A stretch of DNA of 64,000 nt from assembly GCF_000717915.1 (NCBI RefSeq), contig NZ_JOCX01000034.1:1-64000 (forward strand), read 5' to 3'. The position numbers were made by a program, and so were the translations under genes. The stretch comes from Streptomyces sp. NRRL S-244. GTDB taxonomy: Bacteria; Actinomycetota; Actinomycetes; Streptomycetales; Streptomycetaceae. A model generated the notes under the pieces. The model ran no database searches. It had not been told where the DNA came from and saw only the letters and a program-made list of their open reading frames with translations. This document shows, piece by piece, positions 1 to 9,954 of the stretch. The number at the start of each line of letters is the position of its first letter. Within the stretch, counting starts at the first letter, position 1.

Positions 1-126
1 CTGCTGGATCGGGGGGTGGTGGGGTTATCCCCACCATGGGGACGCCCACCCGCCCGATGGTTTCGAGGGCTCCCGGGCGGGAGGGTGGGGGTGGTTACGG
101 GAAGTGTCGAGAGGGCGGGTTGGATT

Positions 127-1410
127 ATGGGTTTCGGCCGTGCGTTGCGGGCTCCCGTCGAGGGGCGGACCTGGCGGGAGTTCGGGTATCTGGTGCTCGG
201 GCTGCCGCTGAGCCTGCTGTACTTCTCGCTCGCGATCACCGGCGTCAGCCTCGGCGCCGGACTGCTCGTCACCTTCCTCGGGATCCCGGTCCTCGCCGGG
301 GTGCTCGCCATGTGCCGCGGGTTCGGGCGGGTCGAGCGGGGCCGGGCGCGGGCCATGCTCGGGGTCGACATCGCCGAGCCGGCGCCCATCCGGGCCGAGA
401 AGCGGGGTCCGCTCGCCACCATGGGGGCCCTGCTCAAGAGCGGCAGCGCCTGGCGGCACGCGCTGTACTCCGTGATCCACCTCCCCTGGGCGATCTTCGC
501 CTTCACCCTGGCACTGGTGTTCTGGGCGTACGGCTGGGCCTTCCTGCTGTACCCGCTCTGGTTCTGGGTCTTCCCGGCCTACACCGACCGGCCCGGGCTC
601 CAGCTCTTCCAGAACGACGACTACACCTTCTACCTCGACTCCCCCGCCGAGATCGCCCTCGCCTGCCTGGTCGGGCTGGCCTTCACCCTGGCCACCCCCT
701 GGGTGGTGCGGGCCCTGACCACCGTCGACCGCGTCCTGATCGCCGGGCTGCTCGGGCCCTCGCGCCTCGACCACCGGGTCACGGAGCTGGAGTCCGACCG
801 CGGGGTCGTCGTCGACACCGCCGCCGCCGACCTGCGGCGCATCGAGCGCGATCTGCACGACGGGGCGCAGGCCCGCCTGGTGGCGCTGGCCATGGACCTC
901 GGACTGGCGAAGGAGAAGCTCGCCGAGGATCCGCAGGCCGCCGCCCGGATGGTGGACGAGGCGCACGGAGAGGTGAAGGTCGCGCTCCAGGAGCTGCGCG
1001 ACCTGGCCCGCGGGATCCACCCGGCCGTGCTGACCGACCGCGGTCTGGACGCCGCGCTGTCCTCCGTGGCCTCCCGCTGCGCGGTGCCGGTACGGGTGTC
1101 CGCGGACCTGCCGGACCGGCCGGCCTCCGCCGTCGAGGGGATCGCGTACTTCACCGTCTCGGAGCTGCTCCAGAACATCAGCAAGCACTCCGGGGCCCGT
1201 ACCGCGAGCGTGGACGTGTGGAAGTCCGGGGACCGGCTGCTGATCCAGGTCGCGGACGACGGGCGCGGCGGCGCGAGCAGCGAGGGCGCCGGCACCGGGC
1301 TGGCCGGTCTCACCGAGCGGCTGGACGCCGTGGACGGGGTTCTGGTCGTGGACTCCCCGGCCGGCGGCGGCACCACCGTCACCGCCGAGCTCCCCTGGCG
1401 CTCCCGCTAA
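127..1410 (+). CDS. Two-component sensor histidine kinase
   Basis: Membrane sensor kinase that would phosphorylate the response regulator encoded next to it. Hydrophobic segments at about residues 20-65, 110-175 and 200-230 form a Streptomyces-type sensor domain. A HisKA_3 dimerisation domain follows with the phospho-acceptor His244 in RDLHDGAQ, then a HATPase domain with N-box Asn350 (NISKHSG) and G-box DDGRGG near 377. The order is that of NarL/DesK-type kinases. I chose ATG 127 because residues just after it start the conserved sensor domain; GTG 16 in the same frame would add a 37-residue arginine- and glycine-rich leader that looks non-coding. The stimulus is unknown. Confidence 0.9.
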   Translation: MGFGRALRAPVEGRTWREFGYLVLGLPLSLLYFSLAITGVSLGAGLLVTFLGIPVLAGVLAMCRGFGRVERGRARAMLGVDIAEPAPIRAEKRGPLATMGALLKSGSAWRHALYSVIHLPWAIFAFTLALVFWAYGWAFLLYPLWFWVFPAYTDRPGLQLFQNDDYTFYLDSPAEIALACLVGLAFTLATPWVVRALTTVDRVLIAGLLGPSRLDHRVTELESDRGVVVDTAAADLRRIERDLHDGAQARLVALAMDLGLAKEKLAEDPQAAARMVDEAHGEVKVALQELRDLARGIHPAVLTDRGLDAALSSVASRCAVPVRVSADLPDRPASAVEGIAYFTVSELLQNISKHSGARTASVDVWKSGDRLLIQVADDGRGGASSEGAGTGLAGLTERLDAVDGVLVVDSPAGGGTTVTAELPWRSR

Positions 1411-1533
1411 GCCGCTGCCCGTTCGACCCGTTCGACCCGTTCGATGGTTCCGACTCGCCTCCATCCGGCCCCCAGGCTGGGATGCTTGGCTGCGTCAGGT
1501 ACATCGAACGACGGGACTCGGGAGCTGCTGGTC

Positions 1534-2205
1534 GTGGAAGACAGGGTGCGGGTGGTCATCGCCGAGGATTCAGTGCTGCTGCGCGAGGGCCTGACCCGGT
1601 TGCTGACCGACCGGGGGCATGACGTCGTGGCCGGCGTCGGGGACGCGGAAGCCCTGATCAAGACGGTGGCGGAGCTGGCGGCCGAGGATGCGCTGCCGGA
1701 CGTGGTGGTGGCCGACGTACGGATGCCACCGACGCACACCGACGAGGGCGTACGAGCGGCCGTACGGCTGCGGCGCGAGCACCCCGGGATAGGCGTGCTC
1801 GTGCTGTCCCAGTACGTGGAGGAGCAGTACGCCACCGAACTGCTGGCCGGTTCCAGTACCGGGGTGGGGTACCTGCTCAAGGACCGGGTGGCCGACGTAC
1901 GGGAGTTCCTGGACGCCGTCGTACGCGTGGCCCGTGGCGGTACCGCCCTGGACCCGGAGGTGGTCGCCCAGCTGCTCGGCCGCAGCCGGAAGCAGGACGT
2001 GCTGGCGGGGCTGACCCCGCGCGAGCGCGAGGTGCTGGGCCTGATGGCCGAGGGGCGCACCAATTCGGCCGTGGCCAAGCAGCTCGTGGTCAGCGACGGA
2101 GCGGTCGAGAAGCACGTCAGCAACATCTTCATGAAGCTCGGGCTGTCACCGAGCGACGGGGACCACCGGCGGGTTCTGGCCGTTCTCACCTACCTGCGCT
2201 CTTGA
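1534..2205 (+). CDS. NarL/FixJ-family response regulator
   Basis: DNA-binding partner of the upstream kinase. An N-terminal receiver domain (VVIAEDSVLLREG acidic pocket, phospho-acceptor Asp61 in ADVRMP, conserved Lys in LLKDRV) is followed by a C-terminal LuxR/GerE helix-turn-helix at about residues 150-215 (LTPREREVL, then VEKHVSNIFMKLGL). GTG 1534 is preferred: it directly precedes the first receiver strand and has GGAG ten bases upstream. An in-frame ATG at 1444 would add 30 residues with no domain match. The 123 bases after the kinase stop fit one transcript. Confidence 0.9.
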   Translation: MEDRVRVVIAEDSVLLREGLTRLLTDRGHDVVAGVGDAEALIKTVAELAAEDALPDVVVADVRMPPTHTDEGVRAAVRLRREHPGIGVLVLSQYVEEQYATELLAGSSTGVGYLLKDRVADVREFLDAVVRVARGGTALDPEVVAQLLGRSRKQDVLAGLTPREREVLGLMAEGRTNSAVAKQLVVSDGAVEKHVSNIFMKLGLSPSDGDHRRVLAVLTYLRS

Positions 2206-2242
2206 TCGAAAGACCAGGGGCATTGATCAAAGCCTTGATCAA
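2203..2242. repeat. Triple TTGATC motif upstream of korAB
   Basis: TTGATC occurs at 2203, 2223 and 2235. The last two copies are perfect 8-base palindromes (TTGATCAA, 2223-2230 and 2235-2242) with centres 12 bases apart. They lie right after the response-regulator stop codon and about 255 bases before korA. They could bind a regulator of korAB, but no known motif was recognised. Confidence 0.35.
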
Positions 2243-2340
2243 CTGACACTCTGTCAGGTGTGGCGTTAACCCACCCGGCCGCCAGGGGCTCGCACTATTT
2301 CTGCACGGCACGAAATCTCGGAATCTCTCGGAATCTCCCG

Positions 2341-2374
2341 GAATCCCGTGGACCCGCGCAATCCCACGGGATTC
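2341..2374. promoter_or_regulatory. 11-bp inverted repeat in the korA leader region
   Basis: GAATCCCGTGG (2341-2351) pairs perfectly with CCACGGGATTC (2364-2374) across a 12-base loop. It is preceded by a degenerate tandem repeat of about 10 bases built on CGGAATCTC (2318-2345). No T-run follows, so it is more likely an operator or leader hairpin than an intrinsic terminator for the response regulator. Confidence 0.4.
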
Positions 2375-2495
2375 TCTCGACAGACCGCCGCAGACGACGG
2401 TCCAGAATACGAGCGTCCCCCGAGCAGGCCACTCCTACCGACGTAGGGTTGACCTTGGGAACGGGAACGCCACGCCTCGAAGGAGGTCCAGTTCA

Positions 2496-4439
2496 GTGAC
2501 CAGCCAGGTCAGTAGTCCAGCCGAACAGGCCGACGGGGCCGAAGGTGCCGTAGTCGGCGAACAACGGACACCCCCGGCCCCCGGCGGCAAGGAAGTACGC
2601 CGCCTGGACCGGGTGATCATCCGCTTCGCGGGTGACTCGGGGGACGGCATGCAGCTCACCGGTGACCGGTTCACCTCGGAGACGGCCTCCTTCGGGAACG
2701 ACCTCTCCACGCTGCCGAACTTCCCGGCCGAGATCCGCGCCCCCGCCGGCACCCTGCCGGGTGTGTCGTCATTCCAGCTGCATTTCGCCGATCACGACAT
2801 CCTGACGCCGGGCGACGCCCCGAACGTACTGGTCGCGATGAATCCGGCGGCACTGAAGGCGAACATCGGGGACGTTCCGCGCGGGGCCGAGATCATCATC
2901 AATACCGATGAATTCACCAAGCGCCCGATGGCGAAGGTGGGCTACGAGACCTCGCCGCTGGAAGACGGTTCGCTGGGCGCGTACAACATCCACCAGGTGC
3001 CCCTGACCACGCTCACCGTCGAGGCGCTGAAGGACTTCGGGCTCTCCCGCAAGGAGGCCGAGCGCAGCAAGAACATGTTCGCGCTGGGGCTGCTGAGCTG
3101 GATGTACCACCGGCCCACCGAGGGCACGGAGACCTTCCTGCGGCAGAAGTTCGCGAAGAAGCCCGACATCGCCGAGGCGAACGTGGCCGCGTTCCGGGCC
3201 GGCTGGAACTTCGGCGAGACGACCGAGGACTTCGCGGTCTCGTACGAGGTGGCCCCGGCGACCCGGGCCTTCCCGACGGGCACGTACCGGAACATCTCCG
3301 GGAACCTGGCCCTGTCGTACGGGCTGATCGCGGCGAGCCGGCAGGCCGATCTGCCGCTCTACCTGGGCTCTTACCCGATCACCCCCGCCTCGGACATCCT
3401 GCACGAGCTGAGCCGGCACAAGAACTTCGGCGTACGCACCTTCCAGGCCGAGGACGAGATCGCCGGCATCGGCGCGGCGCTCGGCGCGGCCTTCGGCGGC
3501 GCGCTCGGCGTGACGACCACCTCCGGGCCCGGAGTCGCGCTCAAGTCCGAGACGATCGGGCTCGCGGTCTCGCTGGAGCTGCCGCTGCTGATCGTGGACA
3601 TCCAGCGCGGCGGCCCGTCGACGGGTCTGCCGACCAAGACGGAGCAGGCGGACCTGCTCCAGGCGATGTACGGGCGCAACGGCGAGGCCCCGGTGCCGAT
3701 CGTGGCGCCCCGGACCCCGGCGGACTGCTTCGACGCCGCCCTCGACGCCGCGCGGATCGCGCTGACGTACCGGACGCCGGTCTTCCTGCTCTCCGACGGG
3801 TACCTCGCGAACGGCTCCGAGCCCTGGCGGATCCCGGACGTCGCCGACCTGCCGGACCTGAAGGTTCAGTTCGCCTCAGGGCCCAACCAGCAGCTCGCGG
3901 ACGGCACCGAGGTGTTCTGGCCGTTCAAGCGCGACCCGCAGACCCTGGCCCGCCCCTGGGCGGTCCCGGGCACGCCCGGGCTCGAACACCGCATCGGCGG
4001 CATCGAGAAGCAGGACGGCACCGGCAACATCTCGTACGACCCCGCCAACCACGACTTCATGGTCCGCACCCGCCAGGCAAAGATCGACGGGATCCAGGTC
4101 CCCGACCTGGAGGTCGACGACCCGGACGGAGCCCGGACCCTGGTCCTCGGCTGGGGCTCCACGTACGGCCCCATCACCGCCGCCGTCCGCCGCCTGCGCA
4201 ATGTCGGGACCCCCATCGCACAGGCCCACCTGCGCCACCTCAACCCGTTCCCGAGGAATCTCGGGGAGGTCCTGAAGCGTTACGACAAGGTAGTGGTGCC
4301 GGAGATGAACCTCGGGCAGCTCGCCACCCTGATCCGGGCGAAGTACCTGGTCGACGCCCAGTCGTACACCCAGGTCAACGGAATGCCGTTCAAGGCTGAG
4401 CAGCTCGCGAAGGTTCTCGAGGAGGCCATCAATGACTGA
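2496..4439 (+). CDS. korA: 2-oxoacid:ferredoxin oxidoreductase, alpha subunit (gamma-alpha fusion)
   Basis: Large subunit of a CoA-dependent 2-oxoacid:ferredoxin oxidoreductase, probably for 2-oxoglutarate, making succinyl-CoA, CO2 and reduced ferredoxin. The N-terminal third is the gamma domain (RFAGDSGDGMQLTGD, about residues 45-60). The remainder is the alpha pyrophosphate/pyrimidine-binding region (GSYPITPASDILHELS; TTSGPGVALKSE). At 647 residues it has the gamma-alpha fused layout seen in mycobacterial and other actinobacterial KorA. GTG 2496 sits six bases after the strong AAGGAGGTC site. korB overlaps by eight bases, so translation is probably coupled. Substrate assignment (2-oxoglutarate rather than pyruvate) is inference. 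Confidence 0.92.
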   Translation: MTSQVSSPAEQADGAEGAVVGEQRTPPAPGGKEVRRLDRVIIRFAGDSGDGMQLTGDRFTSETASFGNDLSTLPNFPAEIRAPAGTLPGVSSFQLHFADHDILTPGDAPNVLVAMNPAALKANIGDVPRGAEIIINTDEFTKRPMAKVGYETSPLEDGSLGAYNIHQVPLTTLTVEALKDFGLSRKEAERSKNMFALGLLSWMYHRPTEGTETFLRQKFAKKPDIAEANVAAFRAGWNFGETTEDFAVSYEVAPATRAFPTGTYRNISGNLALSYGLIAASRQADLPLYLGSYPITPASDILHELSRHKNFGVRTFQAEDEIAGIGAALGAAFGGALGVTTTSGPGVALKSETIGLAVSLELPLLIVDIQRGGPSTGLPTKTEQADLLQAMYGRNGEAPVPIVAPRTPADCFDAALDAARIALTYRTPVFLLSDGYLANGSEPWRIPDVADLPDLKVQFASGPNQQLADGTEVFWPFKRDPQTLARPWAVPGTPGLEHRIGGIEKQDGTGNISYDPANHDFMVRTRQAKIDGIQVPDLEVDDPDGARTLVLGWGSTYGPITAAVRRLRNVGTPIAQAHLRHLNPFPRNLGEVLKRYDKVVVPEMNLGQLATLIRAKYLVDAQSYTQVNGMPFKAEQLAKVLEEAIND

Positions 4440-5499
4440 GGTGACCGACGCCCCCCATCTGCTCTCCCTCGTGCCGAAGGCCGAGGCCAAGCAGTCGATG
4501 AAGGACTTCAAGTCGGACCAGGAGGTCCGCTGGTGCCCCGGGTGCGGTGACTACGCGGTACTGGCAGCCGTCCAGGGCTTCATGCCCGAGCTCGGACTGG
4601 CGAAGGAGAACATCGTCTTCGTCTCCGGGATCGGCTGCTCCTCGCGTTTCCCGTACTACATGAACACGTACGGGATGCACTCGATCCACGGCCGCGCCCC
4701 GGCCATCGCCACGGGCCTGGCCACCTCGCGCCGGGACCTGTCGGTGTGGGTGGTCACCGGCGACGGCGACGCGCTGTCCATCGGCGGAAACCACCTGATC
4801 CACGCCCTGCGCCGCAACGTCAACCTCAAGATCCTGCTCTTCAACAACCGGATCTACGGACTGACCAAGGGCCAGTACTCGCCCACCAGCGAGGTCGGCA
4901 AGATCACCAAGTCCACCCCGATGGGCTCGCTGGACGCCCCCTTCAACCCGGTCTCACTGGCGCTGGGCGCGGAGGCCACCTTCGTCGCCCGGACGATCGA
5001 CTCCGACCGCAAGCACCTCACCGAGGTGCTGCGCGCGGCAGCGGACCACCAGGGCACGGCGCTCGTGGAGATCTACCAGAACTGCAACATCTTCAACGAC
5101 GGCGCCTTCGAGGTCCTCAAGGACAACGCGCAGGCGCAGGAGGCCGTGATCCGGCTGGAGCACGGGCAGCCGATCCGCTTCGGCACCGACGGCCACAAGG
5201 GCGTCGTACGCGACCAAGCCACCGGGGAGCTGGAGGTCGTCACGGTGACCCCCGAGAACGAGTCCCGGATCCTGGTCCACGACGCGCACGGCGCCGGCCC
5301 GACCACCGCCTTCGCCCTGTCCCGGCTGGCCGACCCGCACACCCTGCACCAGACGCCCATCGGGGTCTTCCGCAGCGTGGAGCGGCCGGTCTACGACACG
5401 CTGATGGCCGAGCAGCTGGATGCGGCCGTCGACGCCAAGGGCAAGGGCGACCTCAGCACCCTGCTCGCCGGCAACGACACCTGGACGGTCGTCGGCTGA
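4432..5499 (+). CDS. korB: 2-oxoacid:ferredoxin oxidoreductase, beta subunit
   Basis: Thiamine-diphosphate and [4Fe-4S] subunit partnering KorA. CPGCGDYAVL and GIGCSS, with a later cysteine in YQNCNIFNDG, give the four-cysteine cluster pattern of the family. TGDGDALSIG followed by FNNRIYGLTKGQ is the TPP-binding motif. At 355 residues it is full length. Its ATG lies inside the last codons of korA (ATGACTGA overlap), indicating coupled synthesis of the two subunits. The reduced ferredoxin it makes could feed biosynthetic reductases or respiration. Confidence 0.93.
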   Translation: MTEVTDAPHLLSLVPKAEAKQSMKDFKSDQEVRWCPGCGDYAVLAAVQGFMPELGLAKENIVFVSGIGCSSRFPYYMNTYGMHSIHGRAPAIATGLATSRRDLSVWVVTGDGDALSIGGNHLIHALRRNVNLKILLFNNRIYGLTKGQYSPTSEVGKITKSTPMGSLDAPFNPVSLALGAEATFVARTIDSDRKHLTEVLRAAADHQGTALVEIYQNCNIFNDGAFEVLKDNAQAQEAVIRLEHGQPIRFGTDGHKGVVRDQATGELEVVTVTPENESRILVHDAHGAGPTTAFALSRLADPHTLHQTPIGVFRSVERPVYDTLMAEQLDAAVDAKGKGDLSTLLAGNDTWTVVG

Positions 5500-5527
5500 C
5501 CCACGCCCGCGCCTCGCCGGACGAACG

Positions 5528-5561
5528 GCCCGGAGTTCCTCACGCGTCAGGAGCTCCGGGC
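5528..5561. terminator. Bidirectional terminator between korB and the hxlR-type gene
   Basis: Hairpin with 13-base arms: GCCCGGAGTTCCT (5528-5540) against AGGAGCTCCGGGC (5549-5561), one G-T wobble. It lies between two convergent genes and overlaps the end of the minus-strand gene. Confidence 0.7.
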
Positions 5562-5921
5562 TTCGTCGTACGCGGCCCGCGCCGCCTGGACGTCGGCGGT
5601 GCGCCGCTCGGTCCAGCGGGCCAGGGCCCACACCTGCTCGGCGGCCTCACGCCCCAGCTCGGTCAGCGAGTAGTCCACGCGCGGCGGGATCACGGGCTTG
5701 GCGTCGCGCAGCAGGAATCCGTCGCGCTCCAGCGTCTGGAGGGTCTGGGCCAGCATCTTCTCGCTGACGCCGCCCACCTCCCGGCGCAGTTCACTGAACC
5801 GGTACGAGCGCTCGACGAGGGCGGCCAGCACCAGGACGCCCCAGCGGCTGGTGACGTGCTCCAGCACTCCGCGGGAGGGGCACATCGGGGCCTTCACGCT
5901 CACCTTCACACTTACCTCCAT
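5547..5921 (-). CDS. HxlR-family (DUF24) regulator, single-cysteine QorR-like
   Basis: Winged-helix regulator of 124 residues covering the whole HxlR domain (SRWGVLVLAAL; FSELRREVGGVSEKMLAQTL; YSLTELG). It contains exactly one cysteine, Cys14 in MCPSRGV, the position used for thiol redox sensing in Corynebacterium QorR and related DUF24 proteins. It diverges from a QorB-like quinone reductase, the classical QorR/QorB arrangement, so repression of that gene and itself is likely. ATG 5921 is used here; Met13 (5885) is an alternative that would leave Cys next to the N-terminus. Confidence 0.88.
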   Translation of the reverse strand: MEVSVKVSVKAPMCPSRGVLEHVTSRWGVLVLAALVERSYRFSELRREVGGVSEKMLAQTLQTLERDGFLLRDAKPVIPPRVDYSLTELGREAAEQVWALARWTERRTADVQAARAAYDEARSS

Positions 5922-5924
5922 GCC

Positions 5925-5950
5925 AGTACCTTACTTTAAAGTGGGTACTT
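5925..5950. promoter_or_regulatory. Putative HxlR/QorR operator
   Basis: The intergenic region has AGTACC at 5925-5930 mirrored by GGTACT at 5944-5949, flanking the inner palindrome ACTTTAAAGT (5933-5942). AT-rich palindromes with GTAC half-sites are usual for HxlR-family operators. The site abuts the regulator start codon and lies about 80 bases before the reductase, so it could repress both. Confidence 0.55.
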
Positions 5951-6026
5951 ACGAAAGGTTAGCGCTCTCCCTAAGGTGGTGCCATACCCCGAAGCAAGAC
6001 ACGGCCCCACGCAAGGAGCGCACCCC

Positions 6027-6881
6027 ATGAGCATCGTCGTCACCGGAGCCACCGGAGCCCTCGGCCGCCTCGTCGTCGAGGAGCTGCTGAACCAGGTCCC
6101 CGCCGAGCGCGTCGCCGTCGTCGTCCGCAGCGAGGAGAAGGCCGCCGACCTGGCCGCGCGCGGGGTCGAGGTGCGCGTCGCGGACTACGACGCCCCCGAG
6201 ACCCTGGCCGGAGCCTTCCGCTCCGGCGACCGCGTCCTGCTGATCTCCGGCAACGAGGTCGGCCGCCGGGTGCCGCAGCACCTCGCCGTGATCGGGGCCG
6301 CGCAGGCCGCCGGCGTCGCCCAGCTCGCGTACACCGGGATCCTCGGCGGCCCCGAGGCCGACTTCGACCTGGCCGCCGAGCACAAGGTCACCGAGCAGGC
6401 CGTCCTCGACTCCGGCCTGCCCTACACCTTCCTGCGCAACGGCTGGTACCACGAGAACTACACCGGGAACCTGGGCACCGTCCTGGAGCACGGCGCGGTC
6501 GTGGGCAGCGCGGGCGAGGGCAGGATCGCCTCCGCGGCGCGGGCGGACTACGCCGCCGCGGCGGCCGCCGTACTGACCGGCGAAGGCCACCTGAACCGGG
6601 TGTACGAGCTCTCCGGCGACTCCGCGTGGAGCCTGGCGGAGTACGCGGCCGAGGTCGCGGCGCAGACCGGCAAGGAGGTCGCGTACAGCGAGGTCCCGGC
6701 CGAGGCGCACCTGTCGATCCTGATTGGCGCAGGGGTGCCCGAGGGCTTCGCGGCGATCCTCGTCGACATGGACGCGGCGATCTCCCGCGGCCTGCTGGCC
6801 CACACCGGCGGGGACCTGTCCCGGCTGATCGGCCGCCCGACGACCCCGCTGGCCGACGCCATCTCCTCCGCCCTGGCCTGA
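6027..6881 (+). CDS. QorB-like NAD(P)H:quinone oxidoreductase (NmrA/SDR family)
   Basis: Rossmann-fold protein of 284 residues beginning with the dinucleotide motif VTGATGALG (residues 5-13), the atypical SDR pattern of QorB, NmrA and related NAD(P)H-dependent quinone reductases. QAAGVAQLAYTGIL and LPYTFLRNGWYHENY match the family core. ATG 6027 has AAGGAGCG seven bases upstream; an upstream in-frame start at 5976 has no ribosome site. Its divergent HxlR neighbour suggests induction by quinone or diamide-type stress. The substrate is inferred from family and context. Confidence 0.85.
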   Translation: MSIVVTGATGALGRLVVEELLNQVPAERVAVVVRSEEKAADLAARGVEVRVADYDAPETLAGAFRSGDRVLLISGNEVGRRVPQHLAVIGAAQAAGVAQLAYTGILGGPEADFDLAAEHKVTEQAVLDSGLPYTFLRNGWYHENYTGNLGTVLEHGAVVGSAGEGRIASAARADYAAAAAAVLTGEGHLNRVYELSGDSAWSLAEYAAEVAAQTGKEVAYSEVPAEAHLSILIGAGVPEGFAAILVDMDAAISRGLLAHTGGDLSRLIGRPTTPLADAISSALA

Positions 6882-6970
6882 GCGATCCGGCCGACCGGCC
6901 GACCGGCCGGCCGCAGCCCGAGTCCCAGAGTCCGCGAGTCCGCGCCGCCACGGCCACGCAAGGCCCCGGA

Positions 6971-7007
6971 GATGTCATGAGTATCTCCCGTAAACGGGCA
7001 TGACATC
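6971..7007. promoter_or_regulatory. Compound inverted repeat upstream of the RarD-like gene
   Basis: Outer arms GATGTCATG (6971-6979) and CATGACATC (6999-7007) are perfectly complementary and enclose a small hairpin, CCCGT-AA-ACGGG (6987-6998), leaving a seven-base bulge on one side. It lies 55 bases before the next gene and 90 bases after the reductase stop. It may be an operator or a terminator; no T-run is visible. Confidence 0.45.
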
Positions 7008-7062
7008 CGGCCCGCCCGGCGCTACCTTCGTGAAGTTGGCCGAATGACGACTGGAGGGCCCC

Positions 7063-8019
7063 GTGAAGGCGGAGAACGAGCAGCGCACGGGTTTGCTCTA
7101 CGGATTCGGCGCATACGGGATGTGGGGGCTGGTCCCCCTGTTCTGGCCGCTGCTCAAGCCGTCCGGGGCCATCGAGATCCTCGCCCACCGCATGGTGTGG
7201 TCGCTGGGCGTGGTCGGGATCCTGCTGCTGGCCCTGCGCCGCTGGGCCTGGATACGGGACCTGCTCCGCCAGCCCCGCAAGCTGGGCCTGACCGCGCTGG
7301 CCGCCTCGGTGATCTCCGTGAACTGGGGCCTGTACATCTGGGCCGTCAACAACGGCGCGGTCGTCGAGGCCAGCCTCGGCTACTTCATCAACCCGCTCGT
7401 CACCATCGCCATCGGCGTGCTGGTCCTCGGTGAGCGGCTGCGCCGCGCGCAGTGGGCGGCGGTCGGCATCGGCGTGGCCGCCGTACTGGTGCTCGCCGTC
7501 GGGTACGGGCGGCCGCCGTGGATCTCGCTGGTGCTGGCCTTCTCCTTCGCCGCGTACGGGCTGATCAAGAAGAAGCTCAACATGGGCGGGGTCGAGTCGC
7601 TCGCCGCCGAGACCGCGCTGCTGTTCCTGCCCGCCCTCGGCTACCTGCTGTGGCTGGGCGCGCAGGGCAGGTCGAGCTTCGCCTCAGAGGGCCTCGGGCA
7701 CGCCTCGCTGCTCGCCGCGACCGGGCTGGTCACCGCGATCCCGCTGGTGTGCTTCGGTGCGGCCGCGATCCGGGTCCCGCTGTCCACGCTGGGGCTGCTC
7801 CAGTACCTGGCCCCGGTCTTCCAGTTCGGGCTCGGCGTCGTGTACTTCCACGAGGCGATGCCGCCGGAGCGCTGGGCCGGGTTCTCCCTGGTCTGGGCCG
7901 CGCTGGCGCTGCTGACCTGGGACGCGCTGCGTACGGCGCGCAGGACCCGGGCCCGGCTCGAAGCGGCCCGCGCCGCCGCCGGGCCGGTGGCGGCCGCCCC
8001 GGCGCCCGAGTTGGCATAG
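7063..8019 (+). CDS. rarD: RarD-like EamA/DMT-family permease
   Basis: Integral membrane protein of 318 residues with about ten hydrophobic helices and two EamA repeats. The opening YGFGAYGMWGLVPLFWPLL and HRMVWSL are typical of RarD (chloramphenicol-sensitivity protein family). GTG 7063 follows GGAGGG at the correct distance. The transported compound is unknown; export of amino acids or metabolites is usual for the superfamily. A perfect hairpin follows the stop, so the gene is probably a single transcription unit. Confidence 0.85.
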   Translation: MKAENEQRTGLLYGFGAYGMWGLVPLFWPLLKPSGAIEILAHRMVWSLGVVGILLLALRRWAWIRDLLRQPRKLGLTALAASVISVNWGLYIWAVNNGAVVEASLGYFINPLVTIAIGVLVLGERLRRAQWAAVGIGVAAVLVLAVGYGRPPWISLVLAFSFAAYGLIKKKLNMGGVESLAAETALLFLPALGYLLWLGAQGRSSFASEGLGHASLLAATGLVTAIPLVCFGAAAIRVPLSTLGLLQYLAPVFQFGLGVVYFHEAMPPERWAGFSLVWAALALLTWDALRTARRTRARLEAARAAAGPVAAAPAPELA

Positions 8020-9546
<1,527 letters not shown>

Positions 9547-9559
9547 GACAGGAACGGGC

Positions 9560-9946
9560 CTAGGACGGCGGGACCGTCTGCGGCTCCTGTATGAGGGCCC
9601 GGAGTTCCTCGGCGACCGCGGCGACGTCGGCGCGGCCCAGCTTGGCCGCCTCCACCAGGTCGCCGAGGTCCTCCGGTGAGGGCAGCTGCTTGGCTCCCGC
9701 CACGCGCAGGTACGAGCGCGTGGCGGCGGCCGCGTAGAACTCGTTCATCGGCGATTCCAGCGCCGGACACACCGCGAGGGTGTGCAGAAACGCGGCGGCC
9801 CGCCACGCGGTGTCCGGGGCGGGCTGTTCGGGCACCAGGACGAGGTCGTTCTGGTGCCGGGCGACCGCGGCGGCCACCCCGGAGGGATCCCACACGGCGG
9901 GATCTGACGGGAGATGGTGGGCCAGAGCGGTCCAGGCCCACTCCAT
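9560..9946 (-). CDS. Doc/Fic-like toxin component with degenerate motif
   Basis: Protein of 128 residues directly after a ribbon-helix-helix antitoxin gene. It resembles the short proteins annotated in Streptomyces as Fic-family toxin components (VAAAVARHQNDL; AAAFLHTL; YAAAATRSYLRVAG). Aligning its helix to Doc by eye puts ALESPMNEF where Doc has the HxFxDxNKR active motif, keeping only the Asn, so catalytic activity is doubtful. ATG 9946 is chosen; a TTG at 9958 overlaps the antitoxin stop and would couple translation. Family assignment rests on pattern memory and context. Confidence 0.6.
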   Translation of the reverse strand: MEWAWTALAHHLPSDPAVWDPSGVAAAVARHQNDLVLVPEQPAPDTAWRAAAFLHTLAVCPALESPMNEFYAAAATRSYLRVAGAKQLPSPEDLGDLVEAAKLGRADVAAVAEELRALIQEPQTVPPS

Positions 9947-9954
9947 GGTGATCT

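Noticed and set aside
36..1622. Long frames overlapping the sensor kinase on both strands
   Set aside because: They are Arg/Gly/Pro-rich shadows typical of GC-rich DNA and lack any domain, whereas the kinase frame carries all kinase motifs.
2260..2499. 79-codon frame before korA
   Set aside because: It runs through the repeats and hairpin, lacks a ribosome site and overlaps the korA ribosome site and start.
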